Below the pieces are notes generated by a model, which saw only the letters and a program-made list of their open reading frames with translations, was not told the origin of the DNA and did no database searches. This document shows positions 50,701 through 61,313 of a DNA stretch of 64,000 bases, in pieces. Position numbers and translations under genes: made by a program. The DNA comes from Acridotheres tristis (taxonomy: Eukaryota > Chordata > Aves > Passeriformes > Sturnidae), in assembly GCA_037013685.1 (NCBI GenBank), contig CM072896.1:10791444-10855443 (forward strand). The letters are read 5' to 3'. How positions within the stretch are numbered: the first letter of the stretch is position 1; every line of letters begins with the position of its first letter.

Positions 50701-51538
50701 AATATCCTACAGACTGTAAACCAGGAAGATCCCAGTGCTGTGACAATTCTGCATAATGCCTTCAAAGATACCTCTAAAGAAACCCCTTCTAGAATTCATG
50801 CTTAAATGATTTGGGAAGTTACCAAAAATCAAGTTGTCTTCTCCTTTAAACATTATCAAGTCACAAAGAACCATGCCAACACCTGAATTGTGGCAGTTCA
50901 CAACCAAGCATACCAACAAAACCACTCATCTTTTCCCAGCTTGCTTCCAGGCTCCATCATGACAGCCAGTACTGGATGTGAGCTGGCTAAAGCATTATTT
51001 TTCACCGAGACAGTGCTACAAAAAACTAGAAGTTAGTTCAGGTTTCAGTAAAGACAAATACCCTCAAAAATGGCTTCACAGTAGGCTGTGGATTTTGCAA
51101 ACCGTGTTTTGAAAGGCAAAGAGTTTCTTCAACAGTACTAAGTGAACTAGCTGGACCTCGAATTATTTTCAAACATCATCCCTTTTCATTTAATTACTGT
51201 TCTGTATTTCACTAGAAGTATGATATTCTAAAAAGCTGTGCTTTTGTTACAGTTCCATTAATGCATATGACAATATATTAACATATGCAATGGTCTTGCA
51301 AACTGAACTATCGTAGGCCTGCAGTTTGACTTGCTTAGATTGATTTTTATGCTATAAATATTCAAAAGCATGAAATTAAAGTTGAACAGTCTGTAAAACC
51401 CTTTATTGGAAACTATCACTGCACACAGGACATCAGACCAAGGAGGACAGGATTTCTTTTAATAAAACTATGAAAACAAGATCATTTGTGACCGCCTCAG
51501 ATTCTTGCAGAAGAGTCACAATCTACAAATCAAATAAC

Positions 51539-51548
51539 GGGGGGGGGG
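51539..51548. repeat. poly(G) run, 10 bases
   Basis: Ten consecutive G in AT-rich surroundings; simple sequence. Confidence 0.9.
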
Positions 51549-54368
51549 AAAGAATTAGTTTCATTCTGATACTGGATGTTACAAAACATACATGAAGAAT
51601 CAATCCAGAAAGTTGTTACAAAACTGTCACTCCCTACCACACCTGCACCTTTTACAATATTTCCTTGCATATCTCTGGTTTCTCAAATCCTGCCACAGGC
51701 ATTTGTGCTCTCAATTCCATCATGGTACGTGCGCTATTACCACACCAAGACATTGGGATTGTTTTTCACCTAATACCTAAAGTTTTGTGATAAACTCATC
51801 TGATTCCAGTGGTTTCTTGGCTTCATGCACAAAAAAATCCACAAGTGTATTTCCTTGCAGCTGACCAGACAGCTGATTTTCCCTATTTCAAGATTCACTG
51901 TTGGTTCATTAAGAGTCATGTACAGTGAATGTAACTGGAAGGGTAGCAGAGAAAGTCTTATACCATTACACTCAAAAAATGAAAAAGCAAACAATTTAAG
52001 AAATCGCTTATTAGAGACAGCCCTGAGAACATTATTTTAAGGCAGCACACCAGAAGAAATGCTATTCCAATAACTGAGTTAGACTGGCTTTAACTAGAAC
52101 TCATTTGGCTTCACATTAGGATGCAGAAATTTAAATATTTCTGTCCACAGATGATGGGCTGCAGCAGCTTCCCCCCCCATACCATGCAAGTCACTACTCT
52201 TATATTGCATTTAGAGATTCAGATTCTGCTTTCAAAGGCACAGTGACAAGGTCTGCACGTCTAAACCAAGTAACATCATACACCCTTGAAGAGGATGTAA
52301 TACTGGAATTTTGGTCCCTGTTTCTTCACTAAACCTGTAACAATTTTAGCCAAAGCTACTGAAAGATCTTCACTGGGAAGGTGCTCACAACTGTTAAGGA
52401 AGTGTGTCCAGATGCACCAGAGGTCTCTACAGTGCTGTCCAACACACACAAGAGTAGACAGAGATAAGGAATTCTCTTGTACTCCTGTACTGAAATCCAA
52501 AACAGCACTGCTGCTGCCCAGCTGGATTGCTTGGCCTGTGCCTTTTACACTGGAGAGCTGCTGCCAAGATGCTGTTTTCAAAACTGTACCTTCCCACTTT
52601 GTAACGTGAGGCCCCCAGTCAGAGCCCTCTGCAGCAATTAAAAGCATTCCTCCCACTGGTGTGTTTTCTGTAAAATTATTTACATTGTTAGTGCAAGTCA
52701 AATGATTTCTTTTTGCTATGCTGTAGTAGTGATTTTTGTTCAAAGAGTAATTGGTCAAAAGAAAGCCAAATAATTTGACAGTAATATAAGATCACTGTTA
52801 AGTTCACCCACGAGACAATCTTATTAATATTTAATAATTTTCATTTTTTCCTCTAGTATAGAACTAAATCATCTGACCTGTTACTCTGTCCTCTTCTAGA
52901 GGCACTAGATTTGCTTCACAGTAAGAAACTTTTTAAAGAAGAACATGACTTTTTTTTCCTCTTCACCACCTCTCCTGCCAAGTCTTTTCTATAATGCAAA
53001 CTTCTCTTTAGTCCTCCATGTTTTTTTTCAAAGGGCTATATTTAACACTCTACATGTTACTTTGAACAGAAGTTCCTGAAATTCAATACTTCACTGCGTA
53101 AAAACCACCAGTGAGTGTATACAGCATTGGCATAATGGGCTGTGAAATACAGTTCTGCATTTGCCCTGCAACACTGGTCCTCTCAGTCTTTGCCCCACTT
53201 ATACCGATCTCTTTTTCTGCATGATAGGACATAATATAATAAAAGAAGGGAAGTTAATTTGGGAAAGGTAAAATAATAGAGAAAACGTATTAATTTATTT
53301 TTAAGAGAATCCATTTTTACCAGCATAACATTATTTTTGAATCAAAGATTGTATCAAGTTGGAATTTGTTACAGCACCACACAACCTCCAACATTTTATT
53401 ATCTTCTGTCAACATAATTAAGCTACATCAGTGAGAGTAGTTGGAAAAAAAGTCACTGAGCCATATTAATGAAGAGTCAAAAAAATAATTGAACTGCTTT
53501 CAGAATTATGAAAGCTGACCAAGAAAAAATTTGTAAAAATTGTTACCCAGCATACTATATCATATCAATTAAAACTATTCATTTTCTCTGTCAAATCAAG
53601 AATTTACAGAGAAAATGAAACCCCAAGTCCTTTCTCCAGAGAACAGCACAAACTGCGATACACAGCTCGGAATCTCCCCTTCACTCAATGAGGGAGCACT
53701 CTCTCATTTGCGGTTTTCTTCCACGTTTCAAGGAAGTTTGCTTATTCCGTATTTTCCTCCTATTGTTTGTATTCTCAGCTCCAACAGACGGTGTTTACAC
53801 TGCGTTCACCTCTGCCGCTGAGCCCTTTACAGCTGGAAGCGCGGGCAGGCCTGTAACTCCCAGGAAGAGGCAGGCAGGGAAGTTTTGTTGTTGTTGTTGT
53901 ACCGGACTGACCCTCTCCCGATAAGACCCGCGGGGGAGAACCGCCCCGACACGAAGTTCAAGCACCACCGAGCAGGGCCGGGAGCTCGGCCGGTGCCTTC
54001 CCGCTCCGAGGCCGGAGCCGGGCCGGGCCGCCGCTCGCTCCGCAGCCCGCACAGCCCCGGCGCGGCCCAGCCCCGCCGCGCAGCGCTCCCCACAATGGAG
54101 GAGGCGCCCCGGCTGTCACCGCCGCCCGGGCCCGCCCGCAGGTGTCGGGCACCGGCTCCCGCCCTCCCGGGGCGCCCACCCGGCGTGAGACACTGTGAAG
54201 GGACGTGGTGGGGCGAGAGCGAGGTGCCCGGCGGCACCGGGGAGGGGGCGGCAGGGTCGGCGGGACCGCGCTGCCCGGGGCACAGGGGGTGCGGCCGCTG
54301 ATCGCTGAAGAAAGGCGCTGCCCTTCCCCCCGGCAGCCCCTCACACCCGCCCCCCGCTCCCCGCTCAC

Positions 54369-54700
54369 CCGTAGGCACGGCCACGGACGAAAGGTAAGGC
54401 GGGCGGCGGCGCGGGCTGGGCCCAGACAACAGCGCCGAAGCGACGAGACGGCGACGGTCCCTTGGCAGTCGCCGCGGCAAGGAGCGATCGAGCCGCGTCG
54501 CGCCGACGACGCCTCTCGGCCGGGCCGACGCCGCGCACTGGCCGCTGGCGAGGAGGCCGCGGAACCGGGACCCCCCGGCGGCCCCCGGTACGCGGCGGCA
54601 GCAGCGCCCCCGGCCCGGCCCCGCCGCCCCCCCGCGCCCGCCCCGCGCCGAGCGCTGCCCGGTCCTGCTCCCCCGCACAAGCTTGGCGGCGTCTGCCGGC
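54369..54700 (-). other. TFDP2: candidate TFDP2 non-coding first exon A
   Basis: A good splice donor on the gene strand, CTACGG|gtgagc, has its exon edge at 54369. It sits 340-420 bp downstream of the CCAAT/CRE cluster, so a start site around 54620-54690 would give an exon of roughly 250-320 nt. The right edge given here is approximate. No TFDP2 N-terminal coding sequence is recognised in it. Confidence 0.45.
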
Positions 54701-54729
54701 CGGGAGCGCCCATTGGCCGCCGCGCTGCG

Positions 54730-54737
54730 TGACGTCA
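54730..54737. promoter_or_regulatory. CRE palindrome TGACGTCA
   Basis: A perfect full-length CREB/ATF site within the CpG island, between two inverted CCAAT boxes. A full CRE in an unmethylated promoter core is commonly functional. Confidence 0.75.
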
Positions 54738-55072
54738 GGCGCCCTCCCCGCGCCATTGGCCCGGGCCCGTGTGTGTACACACACCGCCCGCCAATCCGCG
54801 GGGCCGGGGCCGGGGGGGCGGAGCGGAAGGGCGTGGCCGGCCGGGACCCGCGGCCACCGCCCCTCCCTCGCGGCGCGCGCCGGCCGCTGTCAGGGCTCGG
54901 GGCCGCGGGTTCGATGCCCGCGACCGCTCCAGGCGGCCGCACCTGTCCCAGCGGCGCCCAGGTGCTGCGGGCGGTACGGCTGTATGAGTACACAATATAT
55001 AAATATATATGGGCCTATTTACACACAGCGCGCGGCGCCGCGCTGGCTGCGGCCGCCGGCCGTGCGGCTTAC

Positions 55073-55330
55073 CTGCCAGGCGCTGCCGGGGCTGCGTCCC
55101 GGGATGCAAAGTTCAGCCCCGCCGCGGGCCCGGCGCCGCGGGCGCTGCAGAAATGTCGGGTCCCGGCGCGGGGCCGGCGGCAGAACGAGCCCAGGGCCGC
55201 CTCTGCACCGTGGCCGGGCCCGGCTCCGTGTTCCCCTGCGAACAAAGGCTCCCGGGCCAACAAAGCGGCTGCGAGCCCCGGGAGCCCCCGCAGCCGCAAA
55301 AACCCAGGCCCAGGTCGGCGCCGTAGAAAA
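55073..55330 (-). other. TFDP2: candidate TFDP2 non-coding first exon B
   Basis: A near-ideal donor CCTGGCAG|gtaagc on the gene strand has its exon edge at 55073. The exon would lie upstream of the CCAAT/CRE core and start somewhere before the island ends near 55330. An open frame of 76 codons crosses it but resembles no known protein. Together with exon A it suggests alternative first exons. Confidence 0.45.
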
Positions 55331-58300
55331 GCCCTAAGAAGTGTTTGATTTCAACGTTTCCTTACCGCTTCAAAAAACTGTTTCAACAAATTAGAGTTAT
55401 GTATTCTTACAGAGACTATATAAATAGAAAGCACTCCTGGGAGGAAAAAAATAAATTCGGCACTAGTTCCATTCAAAGCAACGATGCAACATTTGTTCAG
55501 TCTTTCCCGAGTGCAGCCACGCACACATCCAAGGCATGCAGTTACCCATTTTGCACATTTCTCTAACAAAATTCAGCTTAATGCCACTGAGCAAGCTGAG
55601 CAAAACAAGGTTTATGGGGACACAAACACTATTTATGAGCTTTACATCTCTGCAGATCATACATATACTAGATTAAACATGGTAAACGTTTTTGTTTTTC
55701 TTGCATTACAGACAATATTAAATGCTCTAGAAAGAGGTATTTTTGATCCTGTCCATTAAAAACGGAAGGAACATCAATAAAACAGGCGTTCAGCCTATAA
55801 AATCGAGTTCCTAAACGTCAGTGTAAGGAATACACTAGGAAACAAAACCTTTATTTACTTCAATGGGGCAGTTTACAACTGAAAATCTTGCATGTACCTA
55901 GGAATTTGCAGATTGTGATTTTAGTTTCTTTTCATCCTTTATAAAACACTTCCATGACATGCAACAAGATCTTTTATCAATATTGGCAGTGTTATGCAAG
56001 ATACATTCACAAAAGGAGTAGAAATATGGAAACTCTTGTGTATTCTCTTGGAGCCCCCTCTAAAAGGTACAACCACAACCACGATGCCCTGACAAGTTCA
56101 GAAGGCACACACCTTAATAAAGGAAGCAAACCAGAACTGACCAGGTTGGCTGGCTTACTACACTATTATTAGTTACCACAGCTACCACAGCTAAACAAAT
56201 ACTTGAATCCAGCCTCAATAAAGACATTTAGGCTTCACAGATCTCTTTTTGGTTCATTGGTTTATTTACTTTTTTGCAAAAAACACTGATGAGCTGAAGT
56301 CAGATACTGGAACTGATTATGAGCATGAAAAATAGCCATTTTAACCCCCAAGGAGAGAAACAGAAAAAGGAAGGTCACTGCTGTAGTTCGCATTTGCTTT
56401 CAACAGCAAATTGCAGACTATATATATATATATATATACACACACACAACTGAATTTGAAGGTGGTGAAACAATGTCCAATCTGCATGAGTATAAATATG
56501 CTACTGATGTAACATTCTAAACCAATACATAATCTTCCAGAACTTTCACAAATCCGAACTTTCACTCTAGAATGAAGGCTGCATTGAAAAAACCCTAGAA
56601 TTGTTTTTTTTAGACATGCTAAGGTGTGGGTTGAGCAGCTATGCCCACCCTGCAGGAAGCTCTTGTGTGTCCCTCCACAACCCGTCTGGTGTCCCAGCCT
56701 TGGAACACCACCTTGCTCCACCTGCCCGGTCAGATCCCTCCTAGATGCCCCCTCTTTTCCCTTTCACAATACATCACCTTTCAGTATTTGCTAGTTTTAC
56801 TGCTTTCCTGCCAGCCCACAGCCCTTGCTGTGATAACCTGCACAAACATTAACCCAAATCAGGCTCCCCCTCCACCACCAGCCCCCCTTTTCTCCTGCTG
56901 AACCTGCCCGATTCCCCATAAAGCCTTAAGCTAACACACTGCCCAGCTTCTGGGTCAGAGCACTGCCGTGCTCCCCGACTCACCTGTAGGACTGTCACAC
57001 CTTTCTTTCAAGAGGGGCTCACACCTTTGTACTCTTTGCCTCAGACCAGTAACACAGTCCCAATAACTAGCAGGAAATGGTTTTTACCTCTTTCCACAAG
57101 ACTTCTCTTCAACTGATGAGCTTCTTGTGTTGTGCCCTTATCCTGGAAATAGTGGGACTGGTTGAAAGATCTTGCTACAGAGATTATGCCAGTAGAAGGT
57201 AGCAGGCTTTCAGCAACTCAGTATTTTGCTTTTTATACTTTCTCCTGACAAGTCTAAATGCTCTTGTTAAAAACAAATAAGAGCAACTGAATTAATTTCA
57301 CATAAAATTAGCTGTTCGAGTAGAACAGAAAATACTGCTTAAAAGAAAACAGTACTCAAAAAGCTTGGGCAAATTCATTACAGTAAGATTTTACAGCAAG
57401 ATTTTAAACATAGCTGATTTGATCTTTTTTTAGCTATGTAACAAAATTCATACAGCTATTCAGTATTTTCAACTATCTGAAGACTTTTTCATCTGTCCTT
57501 TCTCTTGATATACAACAATTAATCCAATAGTATCAAGATTTCTCCAACAATAGAGGGATTATTATGAGGCATTATTTTTCATGCCACACAGTCCCCATAT
57601 TTGATAGGGCTATATGTTATGAATGATACAACTGCCAAACTGATATGATGTTATCTACTATCAGCACTGTGTGATCTGTGAAGGCAGAATGCCCAGAGAT
57701 CATTAACACAACTGAATTGCAAATCTTCATATGCTGATGAGCTGCATTAGTGTCCAATCCCAAGTAAAACATTAAATCTCAACTGAGTCTCTTAAAATGA
57801 CAAAGCTACAAACTAGTTAGTATTTGTAATTTTGTACGGTTATCTTTACTATCAAACTCAGTTGATAGAAAATGTAAAATTGCATATACTTTCCAAACTC
57901 ATGAAAACAACATTGAGACAAAAATTAAATAAAAGTAAAAAAAGACAGCAGTAAAAGCTGCTATATTTTAAATAGAAGTTAGTATGAGTGAGGTTCTAAA
58001 ATGGTTTTAATACCCTTCTGTGTAGCAAAAATTGAGACAGCACAGCACCTATAAAAATGTATCTAAAGCTTATTTCACATCCATTATCAATTAGCAGGTA
58101 CCACTTTTAGGTATCATCACATTACAGATTTCCTAGGAAGATAAAATCAATTTTTCTTGTAAAATATAAGCAAAAGAGGCTTTGATCAGTAACCAAATTT
58201 CTTCAAAATGTCAGTTAGTCTGCTCAGTCTTTGGGCAACTTCACATGACCTCCGAAGGTTGCTCCATCCTGGGGGACTTTCAGACGCCCTTCTTTGTTTC

Positions 58301-59640
58301 AGAGCCTTACTCCCTACTTTGAACCTCTCCACAACAGAACTCACAACTCTGCAGGCCATTTGAAAGATTCAGCTGGAAAATATACCACGGCCTTTTCACA
58401 TCCTTGATTTGTAGTGAAATTTCTCTCCTGTAGATTTGAGGCTAGTGAAAGGAGAACAGCTTAAATTTCTGCTTCAAATTAAACAGTGACAGTAATCCAG
58501 AGTGTGTCCTCTAGGACACTACCTGGGGAAAGAGGACTATATAATGTCTTGGGTGTCTTCTCTCTCTCTAGCTGTGCCATTGCCAGGGTGAAAACCACCA
58601 CATAAAGGTGCAGTATCAGGCACATGGTGCAGAGTTGCCTTCAGCAGAGTGATTTGAAGAAAATCAGGTTCAAATCCCGTTGAGCTCTGTCTGGGAGCAC
58701 TGAAACACTGCCTTGCTCAGCCCAGCAAAACCTCCAGGCTAGCAAGACAACCTAAGTCAAGGAGCCTTCAACAGAAGGGCAATAGGTGGACATTATACCC
58801 AGGCAAATGTTGATGAAACTAAACTCCCTCAGTGAGAACAAAGTGTAGAACACCAGTGACTGAGGCACAAACTTCTGCCCAGAGTGCCAGACTTAAAGCC
58901 TTTCTCCTTGGCCTTGGAGAGAGAACCCTCTTGCTAATGAGTATTTTCTTTAGCAGTGACTTTGTGATGACAGAGGAGAATCCCAAGCTGAATACAGGTG
59001 TTAAAGCACAGCAATTGTTTCACATATCCTGTAACTGCAGAATCTTACCTTACAGCAGGAGGAGTGGCAGGAATCTCATCGAGGGGCGTTATATTGGAGT
59101 CTTGGTACTACAGCCTGGCATGTTACTAGAAATCAGCAGCCACACTTGCTTCTGCATTTCATTTGAGGATTCACATTAAAGAAGGTTAAGGAGAATTGGA
59201 AAAATACCCAGAGAAAAGAAAATTGCCAAGATGTAGCACAGGTTGAAGGGCAGAATGTAACAGAAGAACAAGAAAAATGGCACATTAAGCTAGGGCTCAC
59301 TGGTAAATGAGATGGAGTCTGAACACGGCTAGAGGAGATGCTCCAGCTGAGGGTACATGATTGAAGGAAACTGAGGAAATGGTGTATGATTTGACCTTCT
59401 GTGTAACAGCACAAGAAAACTAACTATAGTTCTTCAGCCCTCTTTCAATGATGTTAAATCTATAAACATTTCTTATCTCCAATGTCTGTGGAATACAAAT
59501 CACCCACAGCTTGAACTTGATATTATTCTGAAATTAAAATGTTTAATCATTTTACAGTTTGGAAGCTGATTTACACATAACCCTGAGAAAATTACAAAAA
59601 TTTAATATTAGAAATAAGCAAATATATAAGAATAATTAAG
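55331..59640. other. intergenic region between TFDP2 promoter and GK5 3' end
   Basis: 4.3 kb of AT-rich sequence. It contains a TA/CA microsatellite (56418-56449) and a possible tRNA-derived relic with a B-box (near 58618-58690). No protein-coding exon is recognised on either strand. Confidence 0.75.
56418..56449. repeat. (TA)n(CA)n microsatellite
   Basis: About ten TA units followed by about five CA units; likely polymorphic. Confidence 0.95.
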
Positions 59641-60514
59641 CATACATTTCTTTAATTATATTTTATTTGTTTAAAAAATACAAAAGTAATTTATAGCTTC
59701 AAAAATAGACTTTTTACTCCCTTTTACCTGATAACGATAAGATTTAAAAATGGCCTTGAAGATATTAACAGTAGAGATTTTTACAAGTTAGATAGCATAC
59801 CTGGAATTAGTTTTAATGCATCTGTGCTGGCCACTCTAGATAAGACAGCTTTTGATCTTTACAAAATTTTAAAAAATTGAGCTACAAGATAGCTGCAAAG
59901 TATCAGCTACAAAAATCCTGGATTTTTTTAATGGAGTGTTGAAAGCCTTTGCTTTTGTATTTCATGTTGCATTTCATCTTGATCTAGTGCACAAATAATG
60001 TGATCACAGCACCTAGTGTCAGCCAAAAGGTGGTAACAGGCTACTATCAAAACAATGTCCTTGTATGCAACTGAATTCCTCACAACCCAGCCCCAACAAT
60101 CATTTTGTTTCTTAGCAATGCCTATGGGAGTAAATGTACCTTTTACCCTTCCTTGATGATTAACATACCCAAGATTTTAAAGATCCAAAGGGAGGCGAGT
60201 TGCTCAGTAGAAAACCCACCACAGTGAAAACAGCCCATGTGCAATACATGGTAGGACTTGAGCAGCTGGGCCACCCAAAGGAGGTCACTGAAGGGACAAA
60301 TGCTGCAGCTGGACCACAGCTGCCACAGGATGATGGGAAGGTTCATTACAGCATGGTAAGTAATACAGCAGCAGGACGGGAACTGAAATACCACACAACT
60401 TATAATACACCATCACAAATTTCAGTAATGGTTTTTTACTGTCCTGTTAATGTCAAGATGTTATAAAACATGAACTAAACCATCTTAATTCTTCTAAAAT
60501 CAAAATGCCAATTT
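59641..60514 (-). other. GK5: GK5 3' UTR
   Basis: Begins right after the GK5 stop. The first clear AATAAA on the gene strand is at 59662-59667, implying a 3' UTR of about 0.87 kb ending near 59640. An ATTAAA at 59601-59606 is a second option. The cleavage site itself is inferred. Confidence 0.55.
59662..59667 (-). terminator. GK5: GK5 poly(A) signal AATAAA (candidate)
   Basis: Minus-strand AATAAA (plus TTTATT) 850 bp after the stop codon, in a very AT-rich context. Confidence 0.5.
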
Positions 60515-60651
60515 CTACCAGTGTGGTGAGTGTTTCATTGCTTGCAGCCATGCATCCATAGCGGGTCCGTATTCCTCTGAATCCTTTTGGGGCTCAAACA
60601 CTGCTTCTACTCGCCTTAGCTTCTTCAGTTGTTCTCTGTCTGTCCAAAATC
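60515..60651 (-). CDS. GK5: GK5 last coding exon
   Basis: A 137-nt coding part: two bases completing Gly, then FWTDREQLKKLRRVEAVFEP, QKDSEEYGPAMDAWLQAMKH, SPHW and a TAG stop at 60515-60517. The acceptor is gtttatag. G-F-W-T-D-x-E-x-L-K-K-L is the GK5 C-terminus as I know it from human; the final residues are variable. It is the last helix pair of the FGGY kinase C-terminal domain. GK5 is annotated as a glycerol kinase family member; its substrate preference is not visible in this piece. Confidence 0.95.
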
Positions 60652-61179
60652 CTATAAACAGAAAATTCATTCTCCAGCTCAACTGCAAATATCTTATTTT
60701 TTAGTAGTTTTAATCTATTTCCAAGAGATCCAAAGCAGAAACAGAGTAAGAAATAACGAAAGCTTTTCTTTACCAACAATTTTCTCAGAGGGAAGCATAT
60801 TTTTAATATTGTGAAAATCCTTTCCAATAGGATCCACTTGTTTGGAATCCTGACAACAGCGCATCTGCTTAACTGGGACACTTTCCAAGGAACAGCTCTG
60901 GTACACTGAAGTTCCCTTAGGTTTCATCCACAAAGTGCTTTTGGTTGCAGGCTCTTCTCAACGAAGAAGAGCCACAGAAACCAAGATTTAGCTGCTGTCC
61001 TACTCCTACTATTAAAAATTTGTATAAATGGCAAGAAACAGCTGGTGTTACAGATTCTTATTAATTTACATTATTAACTCATTCTTGTCTGTCAAGGGTC
61101 TCAGCTTTCTTGTACTTTTAATTTCTCTTAATAACATGCATTATAAAGGAAAAAAAAAGTTTTTTTAATGTCTACATAC
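60652..61179 (-). other. GK5: GK5 intron
   Basis: 528 bp, phase 1, donor TCAG|gtatgt at 61178-61179. Nothing else is seen. Confidence 0.9.
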
Positions 61180-61313
61180 CTGAAGCAAGGCCTGCTAGAA
61201 AAGCTGCACCAAGACTAGACATGTCCGCATTTGTAGGTTTTTCTATTTTCTTATTAATTAAATCTGATGTCATCTGCATGACAAAACTATTATTACTGAC
61301 ACCTCCATCAGCT
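61180..61313 (-). CDS. GK5: GK5 coding exon, FGGY C-terminal domain nucleotide loop
   Basis: A 134-nt exon encoding ADGGVSNNSFVMQMTSDLIN, KKIEKPTNADMSSLGAAFLA, GLAS and the first base of Gly. DGGVSNNSF is the glycine-rich loop of FGGY kinases that holds the nucleotide phosphates; the conserved Asn/Ser after GG is present. SLGAAFLAGLA matches the following FGGY signature helix. The acceptor is ccctatag and the donor TCAG|gtatgt; phases agree with both neighbours. Confidence 0.97.

Larger units (their letters stand above)
43187..54368 (-). other. TFDP2: TFDP2 intron between promoter exon and first coding exon
   Basis: 11.2 kb without a confirmed exon. It contains a p53-type response element (47688-47709), an isolated perfect splice donor on the gene strand (ACCAAG|gtaagt, exon edge 45702), a 10-base G run (51539-51548) and a 160-codon open frame on the minus strand (52276-52758) without recognised homology. 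Additional non-coding 5' exons may be hidden here, as in mammalian TFDP2. Confidence 0.75.
6631..55330 (-). other. TFDP2: TFDP2 gene (transcription factor Dp-2), coding part complete
   Basis: TFDP2 encodes a DP-family protein that heterodimerises with E2F factors to bind E2F sites in cell-cycle promoters; it acts in the nucleus. I assembled twelve coding exons on the minus strand (43107 down to 6631) totalling 1326 nt, that is 441 residues plus stop when the 48-nt E exon is included. The start is MTAKN; the end is an acidic tail closing in DSSSPE. All introns are GT-AG and all phases match. Predicted order: variable N-terminus (1-102), basic E region (about 103-119), winged-helix DNA-binding domain (about 125-205, with RRRVYD at 181-186), coiled coil (about 222-260), dimerisation domain (about 265-350), variable C-terminus and acidic tail (about 425-441). 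It is DP-2 rather than DP-1 because of SEFTNSN, IERIKQKRAQLQELLLQ, EGYIT and the CLDAEVALATGQ tail. The promoter is the CpG island near 54-55 kb. The 3' end of the transcript is not fixed. Confidence 0.96.
53830..55330. promoter_or_regulatory. TFDP2: CpG island, TFDP2 promoter
   Basis: The base composition changes abruptly to very GC-rich with dense CpG for about 1.5 kb, then reverts to AT-rich at 55330. It is the only full CpG island upstream of the TFDP2 coding exons. The core at 54700-54830 has inverted CCAAT boxes (ATTGG at 54712-54716 and 54755-54759), a perfect CRE TGACGTCA (54730-54737), a direct CCAAT (54791-54795) and a GC box (about 54814-54823). A near-consensus E2F word CTTCCCGC is at 53997-54004. 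Long open frames inside it (up to 388 codons) are artefacts of GC content. Transcription leftward gives TFDP2. Confidence 0.85.

Noticed and set aside
53827..54993. 388-codon open frame on the minus strand, and several 140-290-codon frames on both strands up to 55350
   Set aside because: They lie in the CpG island, where stop codons are scarce; composition is Arg/Pro/Ala/Gly-rich low complexity and six frames are open together. No known protein is recognised.
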